NCBI GenBank assembly: GCA_900545915.1
Contig: URAV01000030.1
Location: 1-47,556, forward strand
Source: an uncultured Porphyromonadaceae bacterium
GTDB lineage: Bacteria > Bacteroidota > Bacteroidia > Bacteroidales > Coprobacteraceae
DNA length: 47,556 bases
Reading direction: 5' to 3'
This document shows positions 1 through 7,122 of this stretch, in pieces (within the stretch, counting starts at the first letter, position 1; each line of letters begins with the position of its first letter). Both the position numbers and the translations under genes were made by a program. The notes under the pieces are model-generated. The model saw nothing but the letters and a program-made list of their open reading frames with translations. It had not been told where the DNA came from and ran no database searches.

Positions 1-68
1 AAAAAAGACCGGAAGAAAACACAAAAATGACCTGATAATATTTTTTGTCGGAAAACTTATACAGGTTC
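1..68 (+). repeat. Right part of a dispersed MITE-like element (copy A, cut by the window edge)
   Basis: Bases 1-32 are identical to 763-794 of the complete copy B, and the match continues with scattered changes to a right end at about 68 (GGAAAACTTATACAGGTTC against GGAAAATTTAGACAGGCTC). The left part lies outside the window. It has the same orientation as copy B and sits upstream of the RRM gene. Confidence 0.85.
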
Positions 69-222
69 TAAGTTGGATTGGTAAAATGCGTAAAATAAAA
101 AGCTAAATATTTAAATTATGAAGAAAATAAAGATAACATAGTATATATATCGATTATTATATCGTTATTTGCAATACAAACAAAGAGAGTTTATATCGCT
201 CTTACTCTTCTATGAGGATTTT

Positions 223-251
223 CTCAAACGCAAACCGTTGAGTATTTTTTT
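223..251 (+). promoter_or_regulatory. Terminator-like hairpin in the leader of the RRM gene (possible attenuator or end of a short RNA)
   Basis: CTCAAACG (223-230) can pair with CGTTGAG (236-242) with one bulged A, and TATTTTTTT follows directly. This resembles a weak intrinsic terminator about 70 bases before the RRM start codon. The same CTCAA strand could pair instead with an upstream ATGAG (about 212-216), so two exclusive folds are possible. The pairing is seen in the sequence; a regulatory role is inference. Confidence 0.35.
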
Positions 252-321
252 ATCGTCGATCAAGATCTTTCCCCAAACCTCGTTGTTTCAATTTTTTATT
301 ATTTATTTTTATTTCATTCTT

Positions 322-567
322 ATGAATATTTACATTGGTAACCTTAGCTATAACGTTAAGGAGTCAGATTTAATCCAAGTTTTGGAAGAGTATGGTACAG
401 TTAACTCTGTAAAATTAATTAAAGATCGAGAAACCGGTCGTTCTAAAGGTTTCGCTTTTGCAGAAATGCCAGATGACATGCAAGCAGCGAACACAATTAA
501 AGAACTTAATGGCGCACAGTATGATAATCGTACGATGGTAGTAAAAGAAGCACGGCCTCGATTCTAA
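322..567 (+). CDS. Small RRM-domain RNA-binding protein
   Basis: This 81-residue protein is a single RNA-recognition motif with almost nothing else. RNP-2 is IYIGNL near the N terminus and RNP-1 is KGFAFAEM near residues 45-52, the aromatic-rich segments that stack on single-stranded RNA. The reading frame is open further upstream, but the ATG at 322 gives the standard RRM start (MNIYIGNL), and the upstream part encodes a low-complexity stretch typical of a non-coding leader. Short RRM proteins of this type are widespread in Bacteroidota and are known there as RNA-binding regulators; the targets here are unknown. A strong terminator follows. The gene is monocistronic and lies between two direct copies of a dispersed repeat. 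Its AT-rich leader may contain an attenuator. Confidence 0.93.
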   Translation: MNIYIGNLSYNVKESDLIQVLEEYGTVNSVKLIKDRETGRSKGFAFAEMPDDMQAANTIKELNGAQYDNRTMVVKEARPRF

Positions 568-600
568 ACTCTTGAACTTTCGTATTTTCATTATACGACT

Positions 601-640
601 AAAAAATATCCGGACTTTAAAATCCGGATATTTTTTATTT
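601..640 (+). terminator. Intrinsic terminator of the RRM gene
   Basis: A perfect 14-bp stem (601-614 with 623-636, core ATATCCGGA/TCCGGATAT) has an 8-base loop and ends in a T-rich run. It lies 33 bases after the RRM stop codon. Confidence 0.9.
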
Positions 641-658
641 CTAATATTTCCTGCCTTA

Positions 659-831
659 GAGCCTGTCTCAATTTTGCTCGGGTCAGATTTGAGAGTTTCT
701 TTCGAGGATATTTTTCTGTTTTTACGAGGAGGATAGCAAGCTATCTAACGAGGAAAAACGGGAAAAAAGACCGGAAGAAAACACAAAAATGACCAGATAA
801 TATTTTTTTATCGGAAAATTTAGACAGGCTC
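659..831 (+). repeat. Complete MITE-like dispersed element (copy B, 173 bp)
   Basis: The left end GAGCCTGTCTCAATTTT (659-675) and the right end (815-831, reverse complement GAGCCTGTCTAAATTTT) match at 16 of 17 positions as terminal inverted repeats. TTA lies directly outside both ends (656-658 and 832-834), which fits a 3-bp target duplication. The interior holds no convincing gene. Related copies are at 1-68, 26774-26917 and 32855-33010. An element mobilised in trans is inferred; no transposase is in the window. Confidence 0.8.
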
Positions 832-870
832 TTAAAATCAATGCGAACCGCCTCCCCAGCAAAGGCAATA

Positions 871-904
871 AAATAAAAAAGAACGCCAACCACTTAGCGC
901 TCTT
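871..904 (-). terminator. Intrinsic terminator after tRNA-fMet
   Basis: On the minus strand AAGAGCGC pairs with GCGTTCTT (plus positions 897-904 and 879-886, one G-T pair), followed by TTTTATTTTATT. It starts 9 bases after the tRNA end. Confidence 0.75.
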
Positions 905-912
905 AAACTTAG

Positions 913-984
<72 letters not shown>

Positions 985-1123
985 ATATTTACAGTGCAAA
1001 TTTATAACATATTGTCCGATTATACAAGAAGAGAAATGTTAAATCTATATATTTAACACAGTATTGAATCCTAAACACAGAAAAATGCTATTTTCGAATC
1101 GAAAACGAACAAAAAAATAGACT

Positions 1124-1849
1124 TTATTCGAAATAGAATGTAAGCACGACCATATTAGAAGATGCCCGCTTAATCGCTTGTGTATATTTATAATCTAAAG
1201 GATCGCGCAGATCAGGACGCTTATGCTGCAAAATATCGCCAAGACCGAAACAAAACTTAAGCTCCGGAATCAATTTAAAAAAAGGTAGGTAAATATCACA
1301 TCCCAATCCTACTTGCAAATAAGTATCATAAGTCTTAAGCTTCAACAATTCATTTTTCTTTTTTGAAATATCAAAAGCCCCAGCAACTCCTGCAGTGATA
1401 TAAGGACAATAATTATTCAGCCGTTTTGCACTATATTTTAGATCTATCGGTATCATAATATAATTCGACTTCAAATCTACAGTACGGCGTTCATCTGTAT
1501 GATCTTCCCGAAATTCGACCGTTTTATTTCCAAAATACATGGTGGGACAGAAACGAAGATTAAGATATTTACAAAGATAAAGGTCGCTGACCAACCCGAC
1601 ATTAAAGCCGGGAGAGAAAGAGGGGACTTCGGCATACCAAGTTTCTCCCGCTTCTGTTGTATATCCGGTATGAGTAAAGCCCAAATCTTGCGTATGCAAT
1701 CCCACAGAGAATCCGAAATGTATCCTCCGCTGGTCAATATAAGGCAACCTTTCCAATTTACGTTTCTGCGCAATCCCTGAAACAGCCATCAATGACATTA
1801 AAAACAAAAGTATCGTCTTTCTCAATCGCGTCTCTTTTAATACATACAT
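1124..1849 (-). CDS. porT: PorT-like outer-membrane beta-barrel protein (type IX secretion)
   Basis: The protein (241 residues from the chosen start) has a signal peptide ending near GIAQ, then a segment with YIDQRRIHFGFSVG and LHTQDLGFTHTG and alternating strands that end in an aromatic residue (TFYF near the C terminus), as in small outer-membrane barrels. This matches the PorT/SprT family, which is needed for gingipain export in Porphyromonas gingivalis and gliding in Flavobacterium. The longer frame starts at 1891, but a TATCTTTG box at 1880-1887 puts the transcript start downstream of that codon, so the ATG at 1849 is preferred. It is a single gene, divergent from the ferredoxin gene. 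A gingipain-like cargo protein is encoded at 44597-46177. The family call rests on pattern recognition; a generic PorT-family barrel is the alternative. Confidence 0.72.
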   Translation of the reverse strand: MYVLKETRLRKTILLFLMSLMAVSGIAQKRKLERLPYIDQRRIHFGFSVGLHTQDLGFTHTGYTTEAGETWYAEVPSFSPGFNVGLVSDLYLCKYLNLRFCPTMYFGNKTVEFREDHTDERRTVDLKSNYIMIPIDLKYSAKRLNNYCPYITAGVAGAFDISKKKNELLKLKTYDTYLQVGLGCDIYLPFFKLIPELKFCFGLGDILQHKRPDLRDPLDYKYTQAIKRASSNMVVLTFYFE

Positions 1850-1879
1850 TAAACGGTGAAAAGTTTCTCTTATTGCCTG

Positions 1880-1887
1880 CAAAGATA
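1880..1887 (-). promoter_or_regulatory. -7 box of the porT-like gene
   Basis: TATCTTTG on the minus strand fits the Bacteroides -7 consensus TAnnTTTG. No good -33 box sits 19 bases upstream. The location decides the start codon of the porT-like gene. Confidence 0.6.
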
Positions 1888-1939
1888 ACATTTTGACAAG
1901 TCCTGTCAGCGAGCCTCAAAATAAAAAAACCTCTTTTTA

Positions 1940-1970
1940 TTTGAATGAACCGATAAAACTACTACTTTTG
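1940..1970 (+). promoter_or_regulatory. Canonical Bacteroidota promoter of the ferredoxin gene
   Basis: TTTG (1940-1943), 19 bases, then TACTTTTG (1963-1970) match the Bacteroides -33/-7 pattern exactly. The predicted leader is about 35-40 bases. Confidence 0.85.
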
Positions 1971-2014
1971 CAGAACATAATTAGTACTAATTCATCAATT
2001 AAAACTTAGAAACA

Positions 2015-2185
2015 ATGGCTTACGTTATTAGTGACGATTGTATTGCTTGCGGAACTTGCATCAGCGAATGTCCGGTAGAAGCTATCTCTGAAGGCGATAT
2101 CTACAAAATCGACCCATCGATTTGCGCAGATTGCGGAACTTGTGCTGACGCTTGTCCGACCGGAGCTATTCATCCTGCTGAATAA
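2015..2185 (+). CDS. Small 2[4Fe-4S] ferredoxin
   Basis: This 56-residue protein is below the usual ORF size cut-off. It has two CxxCxxCxxxCP motifs: CIACGTCISECP at residues 9-20 and CADCGTCADACP at 37-48, each ligating one [4Fe-4S] cluster with an exchanged fourth cysteine. The two halves are near-duplicates, as in clostridial-type ferredoxins. It is a soluble low-potential electron carrier, probably serving pyruvate:ferredoxin oxidoreductase, Rnf or hydrogenase in an anaerobe; the partner is not in the window. It has its own strong promoter and a terminator directly after, so it is a short abundant mRNA. The start ATG follows an AT-rich leader without a Shine-Dalgarno sequence. Confidence 0.96.
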   Translation: MAYVISDDCIACGTCISECPVEAISEGDIYKIDPSICADCGTCADACPTGAIHPAE

Positions 2186-2211
2186 GCAATATAATCAAGA
2201 TTAAAAAAACG

Positions 2212-2240
2212 AAAGACGGTTCTTCGAATCGTCTTTTTTT
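2212..2240 (+). terminator. Intrinsic terminator of the ferredoxin gene
   Basis: AAAGACG (2212-2218) pairs with CGTCTTT (2230-2236), with further pairs toward the loop, and a run of T follows. It lies 27 bases after the stop codon. Confidence 0.9.
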
Positions 2241-2303
2241 TATACCTCAATATCATCAATCGAGAATACCGCCATTAAATCAGATTTGCATAAATGTAAT
2301 ATA

Positions 2304-2339
2304 AAGAAAGTCGGTCGAAATATTTCGACCGACTTTCTT
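2304..2339 (-). terminator. Perfect palindrome downstream of the tRNA-Gly/Tyr genes
   Basis: An 18-bp perfect inverted repeat with no spacer (2304-2321 with 2322-2339, core GTCGGTCGAAAT) starts 3 bases after the end of tRNA-Gly. The following minus-strand sequence is AT-rich but lacks a long T run. It is probably the end of the tRNA transcript. Confidence 0.65.
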
Positions 2340-2342
2340 GTG

Positions 2343-2415
2343 AGCGGGAAACGGGACTCAAACCCGCGACCCTCAGCTTGGAAGGCTAATGCTCTATCAA
2401 CTGAGCTATTCCCGC
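2343..2415 (-). tRNA. tRNA-Gly (TCC)
   Basis: On the minus strand the gene starts GCGGGAATAGCTCAGTTG, has CTTCCAA in the anticodon loop, a GGGTTTGAGTCCC T arm, and ends TTCCCGCT. The acceptor stem GCGGGAA/TTCCCGC is perfect. CCA is not encoded. It follows tRNA-Tyr by 9 bases in the same transcript. Confidence 0.96.
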
Positions 2416-2424
2416 AATAAATTG

Positions 2425-2507
2425 TGGGCGAAGATGGATTCGAACCACCGAAGTCGTAAGACAGCAGATTTACAGTCTGCCCCATTTGGCCACTCTGGTA
2501 TTCGCCC
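2425..2507 (-). tRNA. tRNA-Tyr (GTA)
   Basis: On the minus strand the gene starts GGGCGAATACCAGAGTGG, has CTGTAAA in the anticodon loop, an extended variable arm, a GGTTCGAATCC T arm, and ends TTCGCCCA. The long variable arm (class II) agrees with bacterial tRNA-Tyr. CCA is not encoded. Confidence 0.96.
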
Positions 2508-2539
2508 CTTTTCTTAATTGCGGAGCAAAGGTAGTCAAA

Positions 2540-3031
2540 TTATTTTAATCTGCAAGCAAAAGCATGCATTTTTATTGCAGTTATTGCAGCTTCATCTCCT
2601 TTATTCCCATATTTTCCTCCGGAACGGTCTACCGCCTGCTGCATATTTCCGGTAGTTAACACTCCGAAAATCACAGGAATATCCAATACTTCATTTAAAT
2701 GAGTTATACCGGACGTCACTCCCTGACACACATAATCAAAATGAGGAGTATCACCTTGCACAACACATCCCAATACAATTACGGCATCCGGATGATAAAA
2801 AGAAGCCATACGCTGTGCACCAAAAGTCAACTCAAATGTTCCGGGCACTCGACCGACAAATATATTATCGCTTTTTACACCATGCTTCTCAAGCGTATTA
2901 CACGCCCCTTCAAGGAGTTTCTCGGTAATATTTGCATTCCATTCAGCACAAACGATCGCGACTCTCATATTACTTGCATCCGGAACTGTAGCCGGATCAT
3001 AAGAGGATAAATTCTGATAAGCTGTCGCCAT
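2540..3031 (-). CDS. ribH: 6,7-dimethyl-8-ribityllumazine synthase
   Basis: RibH joins 5-amino-6-ribitylamino-uracil with 3,4-dihydroxy-2-butanone 4-phosphate to form lumazine, the penultimate step of riboflavin synthesis, in the cytoplasm. The 163-residue protein has the family segments in order: RVAIVCAEWNANIT near residue 23, VPGTFELTFGAQRM near 63-76, VLGCVVQGDTPHFDYVC near 86-102 (the active-site His is in TPHFDYV), GVLTTGNMQQAVDRSGGK near 122-139 and GNKGDEAA. Length is normal for the family. It lies downstream of the TPR gene, with a terminator between them, so it may be read partly from its own promoter. No FMN riboswitch is visible in the 86-base gap. Confidence 0.97.
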   Translation of the reverse strand: MATAYQNLSSYDPATVPDASNMRVAIVCAEWNANITEKLLEGACNTLEKHGVKSDNIFVGRVPGTFELTFGAQRMASFYHPDAVIVLGCVVQGDTPHFDYVCQGVTSGITHLNEVLDIPVIFGVLTTGNMQQAVDRSGGKYGNKGDEAAITAIKMHAFACRLK

Positions 3032-3066
3032 ATCTTCAAAATTTTATTTATAATTCAACTTGTTAA

Positions 3067-3094
3067 AAAAAGCCACCTGAAAAAGGCGGCTTTT
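3067..3094 (-). terminator. Intrinsic terminator between the TPR gene and ribH
   Basis: AAAAGCCACC (3067-3076) pairs with GGCGGCTTTT (3085-3094), with one G-T type mismatch and an 8-base loop, and is followed on the minus strand by more T (TTTTTTAAC). It lies 23 bases after the TPR stop. Confidence 0.85.
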
Positions 3095-3117
3095 CACTTA
3101 TAACATGCGATTTCGAT

Positions 3118-3804
3118 CTATTTTATTTGAGCTTTAGCTCTTTCTATATATTTATCAATATCACGGCCGATCATAGACTGAGAATATTTATCTTTAATCT
3201 TCTGATAAAAATCTAAAGCCTTTTTATAATCTCCTGTTTTTTCCGCTACGATAGCGGCTTTTTGTAAAAACACAGGTGAAGCCATCTCATTTTCTGCCTT
3301 TTTTGCAGCCCTTTCAAATGCTTTGATAGCATCATCATATTGATCCATATTGGCATAACAATTACCGATCATAGCTTCAATATTCGGAGACAAAAATACA
3401 TCATCTCCATCAAATTTTTTCAAATACGTCAAAGCTTCTGCATCTTTACCCAAGTTATAGTAACAAATACCGGCATATGCTGCAGCCAAATTTCCCGCTT
3501 TCGTAGAAGAATAATCATCGGCAATTGCTTCAAACCCTACAAAATCAGCGCCATTTCCCTTTAAAGCTAATTCAAAAGAATCCTTAGCGAAATAAATTTC
3601 ACCTTTGTACATCGCCGCCTGAGCTTTCACTTCACGGGGCTGGAAATAGAAATGCCGTACCGAAAGAAAACCGGCTACCACAAGAATAATGATCAATACG
3701 GTAACCAACAAAGGCTTCTGATATTTTTCAACAAATTGTTCGGAGGACGACAAAACCTCATTTACCTTATCAAGTTCGTCGTGTTCAAGTTTTTCTTTTG
3801 ACAT
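3118..3804 (-). CDS. Membrane-anchored tetratricopeptide-repeat protein
   Basis: The 228-residue protein starts with a charged cytoplasmic segment (about 1-30), then one membrane helix (about 31-49, PLLVTVLIIILVVAGFLSV), then a soluble domain with helix-turn-helix TPR units. Examples are LAAAYAGICYYNLGKDAEAL (TPR around residues 106-125), ANMDQYDDAIKAFERA and TGDYKKALDFYQKI. The layout (short N-terminal tail, single helix, external TPR domain) resembles YfgM-like envelope chaperone partners; a specific function is not assignable. It has its own promoter (TACTTTTG at 3859-3866) and is divergent from recF. A terminator separates it from ribH. Confidence 0.85.
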   Translation of the reverse strand: MSKEKLEHDELDKVNEVLSSSEQFVEKYQKPLLVTVLIIILVVAGFLSVRHFYFQPREVKAQAAMYKGEIYFAKDSFELALKGNGADFVGFEAIADDYSSTKAGNLAAAYAGICYYNLGKDAEALTYLKKFDGDDVFLSPNIEAMIGNCYANMDQYDDAIKAFERAAKKAENEMASPVFLQKAAIVAEKTGDYKKALDFYQKIKDKYSQSMIGRDIDKYIERAKAQIK

Positions 3805-3858
3805 ATGATTTTAATTTTATTTCGCGTATAAATTTTTAAGCACGTGTTTTTAGGTTGA

Positions 3859-3866
3859 CAAAAGTA
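3859..3866 (-). promoter_or_regulatory. -7 box of the TPR gene
   Basis: TACTTTTG on the minus strand fits TAnnTTTG and lies about 55 bases before the start codon. A matching -33 TTTG is not evident. Confidence 0.5.
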
Positions 3867-3983
3867 ATTTAATTATATTTATAAATGAAATTTCCATCTC
3901 ATTTTTTTACATCTACCCCCTTAATATCTTGTTTTTTATCGGGTTTTAACCAGCAAATTCCCTCCAAAATAAAAAAGTTTATG

Positions 3984-3991
3984 TACGTTTG
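3984..3991 (+). promoter_or_regulatory. -7 box of the recF operon
   Basis: TACGTTTG fits TAnnTTTG and lies 20 bases before the recF ATG, giving a very short leader. No clear -33 box. Confidence 0.5.
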
Positions 3992-4011
3992 CATTTCAAA
4001 CGTATATACGA

Positions 4012-5115
4012 ATGATCTTATCACGGTTATCCATTATCAATTTCAAGAATATCGCACAGGCAGACCTGTCGTTCTCCCCGAATATCAATTGTTTTTTAGG
4101 AAATAACGGTATGGGGAAAACAAACCTGCTGGATGCGATCTATTATCTTTCGTTCTGCAAAAGCTATTCCCATATAGCCGACTCACAAATTATCCGCCAT
4201 GATGAAGACTTTTTCATGTTACAAGGATATTATGATAATAACGGAAATGAAGAAGAGGTATATTGCGGGATGAAAAAACGACAAAAAAAACAGTTCAAAA
4301 GGAATAAGAAAGAATACGGCAGACTATCCGACCACATCGGATTCATCCCTTTGGTTATGGTCTCTCCATCCGATTCAAACCTTATTTTGGGAGGAAGTGA
4401 CGAGCGTCGGCGCTTTTTAGACCTCGTAATTTCCCAATTCGACAAGAACTACCTCGATACGCTTATTCGTTATAACAAAGCTTTAGCCCAACGAAATGCC
4501 TTACTTAAACAAGAAGTCAAGGATGCCGCTCTATATGAAATATGGGAAGAACAGATGTCTGTGACGGGAGAAGAGATTTTCAAACAAAGGAGATCGTTTT
4601 TATCTACGTTCATACCTGTCTTCCAAGAATTTTATACATATATATCCGATGGTAATGAAACGGTCGGATTATCTTATCGGTCACATCACGAGCATGGAGA
4701 ATTGTTCGCCCAATTGGCAGAAATAAGAGAACGTGATCGCATTTTAGGTTATTCCACTCGAGGTTCACATAAAGATGAACTGGAAATGACATTGGGTGAG
4801 TATCCCATGAAACGAATCGGATCACAAGGTCAGAATAAAACTTTTCTGATCGCTTTGAAACTTGCCCAATTCGATTTTCTGAACCGGAACGGATTCACGT
4901 CTCCGATTTTACTATTGGACGACATTTTCGACAAATTAGACTCCCAACGAATGGAACGCATCATTTCTTTAGTCTCAGAAGAGCGTTTCGGGCAAATTTT
5001 CATAACGGATACCAACCGTGAATATCTCGACGAAATTATCCGTAAAACCGGACATGATTTTCATCTTTATCAGGTAATACAGGGAAATATCGAGAGTCTA
5101 AAGGAGGAGAAATAA
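4012..5115 (+). CDS. recF: DNA replication and repair protein RecF
   Basis: RecF is an SMC-like ATPase that, with RecO and RecR, loads RecA at single-strand gaps. The 367-residue protein begins with the family N terminus (ILSRLSIINFKNI), has Walker A GNNGMGKT at residues 30-37, a signature region SQGQNKTFLIALKLAQ near 272-288 and Walker B LLLDDIFDKLD near 299-309. Length is normal. It is the first gene of a compact plus-strand operon: the DUF721 gene starts 2 bases after its stop and the thioesterase gene 4 bases after that. recF next to a DUF721/DciA-like gene is a known arrangement. Confidence 0.97.
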   Translation: MILSRLSIINFKNIAQADLSFSPNINCFLGNNGMGKTNLLDAIYYLSFCKSYSHIADSQIIRHDEDFFMLQGYYDNNGNEEEVYCGMKKRQKKQFKRNKKEYGRLSDHIGFIPLVMVSPSDSNLILGGSDERRRFLDLVISQFDKNYLDTLIRYNKALAQRNALLKQEVKDAALYEIWEEQMSVTGEEIFKQRRSFLSTFIPVFQEFYTYISDGNETVGLSYRSHHEHGELFAQLAEIRERDRILGYSTRGSHKDELEMTLGEYPMKRIGSQGQNKTFLIALKLAQFDFLNRNGFTSPILLLDDIFDKLDSQRMERIISLVSEERFGQIFITDTNREYLDEIIRKTGHDFHLYQVIQGNIESLKEEK

Positions 5116-5117
5116 AA

Positions 5118-5408
5118 ATGAAAAAGCAAGATGCTCAATCTATCGGAGAAATCATCGACCGAGTACTCAAAGAACAAAATCTCGATTTGAAATTAGATGA
5201 AACCCGCCTCATAAAGGCATGGAATTCTTTACTGGGCGAACAAGTCGCATCTTATACGACCAAACTTTATATTCAACGGGGTGTTCTGTATGTACATCTC
5301 TCATCTTCCGTATTACGCAGCGAGCTCAGTATGTGCCGAAATATGTTGATGGACAGACTAAATAAGCAAGTAGGACGTCAAATTATAACAAACATAATAT
5401 TCAGATAA
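5118..5408 (+). CDS. DUF721 (DciA-like) protein
   Basis: This is a 96-residue DUF721 domain protein. Typical features are an early WNSLLGEQVASYTTKLYI segment and the later VLYVHLSSSVLRSELSM block (a beta strand and helix shared by the family). DciA proteins of this family load the replicative helicase DnaB in bacteria that lack DnaC. Whether this short protein has that role is inference. It lies between recF and a thioesterase with 2- and 4-base gaps, so it is translated from the same mRNA. Confidence 0.85.
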   Translation: MKKQDAQSIGEIIDRVLKEQNLDLKLDETRLIKAWNSLLGEQVASYTTKLYIQRGVLYVHLSSSVLRSELSMCRNMLMDRLNKQVGRQIITNIIFR

Positions 5409-5412
5409 CTCT

Positions 5413-5865
5413 ATGCAAGACATGATTTTCAAACATACGTTACCCGTACAACTCAGATTCAACGACATCGATGCCTTAGGACATGTAAACAATTCTATTT
5501 ATTTCACATTCTATGATTTGGGGAAAGCCCGTTATTTTGAAGACGTAAAACGCAGCCCCATCAACTGGAATGATGCAGATCTCGTCATCGCGAATATCAA
5601 TGCCAATTTTTTACTACCGGTCTTCATGCACGAAAAAATAGCTGTGCAGACCGCCACAATATCTATCGGAAATAAAAGCCTGAAAGTTGCCCAACGAATC
5701 ATAAATATCGAGACAAAAGAGATAAAAGCAACTTGTGAAACAATCTTGGTCGGATTCGACGTGAAAACATCTTCGGCAAAAGAAATTTCCGATGCATGGA
5801 GAGAGGCAATTTCGTTTTATGAAGAACGGGATTTCTCTAAAAAGCCACAAATCAGACCCGAATAA
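5413..5865 (+). CDS. Acyl-CoA thioesterase, 4HBT hot-dog family
   Basis: The 150-residue protein is a single hot-dog domain of the YbgC/FcbC type. The N-terminal motif RFNDIDALGHVNNSIYFTF (about residues 15-33) contains the family catalytic aspartate region (DxDxxGHVNN) and the loop that positions the substrate thioester. It presumably hydrolyses an acyl-CoA in the cytoplasm; chain length is not predictable. It is the last gene of the recF operon, and the following gene is on the other strand (convergent), 45 bases away. Confidence 0.88.
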   Translation: MQDMIFKHTLPVQLRFNDIDALGHVNNSIYFTFYDLGKARYFEDVKRSPINWNDADLVIANINANFLLPVFMHEKIAVQTATISIGNKSLKVAQRIINIETKEIKATCETILVGFDVKTSSAKEISDAWREAISFYEERDFSKKPQIRPE

Positions 5866-5910
5866 ATTTAAACAAATCTTTTAAACCGGTAATTACAGAC
5901 AAAAAGTTTT

Positions 5911-7020
5911 TTACTTTTTGCCCGTAGTAACACGTTCATAACAAGATTCTCCCCACACAGCATTCGCCTCATAGTCATGACTCAAGCCATTATATTGAGG
6001 ATTTATCTCGTAACGGCCTTCTTTATTTATAAATCCTATATAATCCCCGACCCAAACTGCGGCTAAATTACCCACAAAAGGGAGAGCCCTATCGAATTGG
6101 GGTTTAATAACAACCATACCTTTTCTGTCGATATACGCCCATTTCTCCTCAAGGAGTACAGGAGCCCTGTCTCCGTCAAAAAAGCCGAATGCTTTCTCAA
6201 AACGGGGAGAGATTACTATTTCCCCGCTAAGGTCACACCAACCCCACAAGTTTTCTTCAGACTTCACCTGAAACCATTTTCCATCACTACACATCATCTC
6301 AAACTGAGGGTCAACAACATATTTACCCTTCTCATCAATGGCTCCCCACAATCTGTCCTCTCTCACCAAAGCTACACCCCGATCATTAAAAGGCATTGCT
6401 TCATCATAACGGCATTCAATAACCGCCTCCCCGCCTTTATCTATAAAACCCCATTTCCCTTTAGCATCCCGAACTGCGGCTTTACCCCGAGAAAAAGACA
6501 TTGCCCCGGAAAAAACCGGTTCTATTACCGGTTCTCCTTTTTTATCGACATATCCATAACGAAGTTTCCCTTTTTCACGGATCGAATAGAGTGCCATATC
6601 TTCATGATAAGTCTCCACACTTTCTGCATCCCGAAGTGTAAATTTCAGCTCTCCCTTTTGATTAATGGCACAAGGTGCTTCTCCCGGACGAACGACAAAA
6701 GCCATTCCTTCACGAAAAACCGTTGCCTGTGTATAAACAGCCGGCAGAACAAATTCTCCGGAATTGTCGATAAACCCGATACGAGCACCACGCCCGGCCG
6801 TCTGTACCAAAGCAATATCCTCACGGAAAAGCGAAACCGAAGGATATAGTCCGTTAAACTCCATTTTATCTTCAGCGTTTATATATAAACAGCTATCTCC
6901 ATGCCAAACCGGAATAAGAGTAACAGATTCGATACGTCCCGATTGTGAATTACAGGCAGAAAAAACAAACAGCGATACCAAAACCGCTCCAAGACAATAC
7001 TTAACTTTCCGTGCAACCAT
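5911..7020 (-). CDS. WG-repeat lipoprotein
   Basis: The protein (369 residues from the chosen start) has a signal peptide with a lipobox-like end (VFSACNS), so it is probably a lipoprotein. It then consists of about eight WG-type repeats of roughly 35-45 residues, each with a core such as WGFIDKGGEAVIECRYDEA, WGAIDEKGKYVVDPQFE, WGWCDLSGEIVISPRFE, WAYIDRKGMVVIKPQFDRA or IGFINKEGRYEINPQY. WG repeats form beta-rich scaffolds of mostly unknown function. The frame is open to 7077, but TATATTTG at 7047-7054 lies inside that extension, so the ATG at 7020 (MVARKVKYCLGAVLVSLFVF) is preferred. No operon partner is seen; a remnant of the dispersed repeat lies just upstream. Confidence 0.85.
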   Translation of the reverse strand: MVARKVKYCLGAVLVSLFVFSACNSQSGRIESVTLIPVWHGDSCLYINAEDKMEFNGLYPSVSLFREDIALVQTAGRGARIGFIDNSGEFVLPAVYTQATVFREGMAFVVRPGEAPCAINQKGELKFTLRDAESVETYHEDMALYSIREKGKLRYGYVDKKGEPVIEPVFSGAMSFSRGKAAVRDAKGKWGFIDKGGEAVIECRYDEAMPFNDRGVALVREDRLWGAIDEKGKYVVDPQFEMMCSDGKWFQVKSEENLWGWCDLSGEIVISPRFEKAFGFFDGDRAPVLLEEKWAYIDRKGMVVIKPQFDRALPFVGNLAAVWVGDYIGFINKEGRYEINPQYNGLSHDYEANAVWGESCYERVTTGKK

Positions 7021-7046
7021 CTGTCTACAACTTTTATGTATAACTA

Positions 7047-7054
7047 CAAATATA
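7047..7054 (-). promoter_or_regulatory. -7 box of the WG-repeat gene
   Basis: TATATTTG on the minus strand fits TAnnTTTG, 26 bases before the preferred ATG at 7020. It argues against the upstream start at 7077. Confidence 0.55.
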
Positions 7055-7078
7055 CGGTTTTGTTTCATATTTTTCATC

Positions 7079-7098
7079 GAAAAAATTCAGGCAGGCTC
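7079..7098 (+). repeat. Solitary right end of the dispersed element
   Basis: GAAAAAATTCAGGCAGGCTC followed by TTAAAA resembles the right end and flank of copy B (GGAAAATTTAGACAGGCTC then TTAAAA). The rest of the element is not recognisable here. Confidence 0.5.
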
Positions 7099-7122
7099 TT
7101 AAAACAGCAAGAATACAAAAGT

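Noticed and set aside
169..321. N-terminal extension of the RRM protein from a TTG codon
   Set aside because: The extension is low-complexity and holds a terminator-like hairpin; the ATG at 322 gives the family start.
2240..2485. Minus-strand frame across tRNA-Gly and tRNA-Tyr
   Set aside because: It is a chance open frame over two tRNA genes and a perfect palindrome.
2540..3117. FMN riboswitch before ribH
   Set aside because: The 86-base gap holds a terminator hairpin for the upstream gene and no conserved multi-stem FMN element.
6097..6849. Long plus-strand frame of 250 residues opposite the WG-repeat gene
   Set aside because: It is antisense to a gene with clear repeats and a signal peptide. 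Its translation is low-quality, with many Phe, Arg and His, and no known domain.
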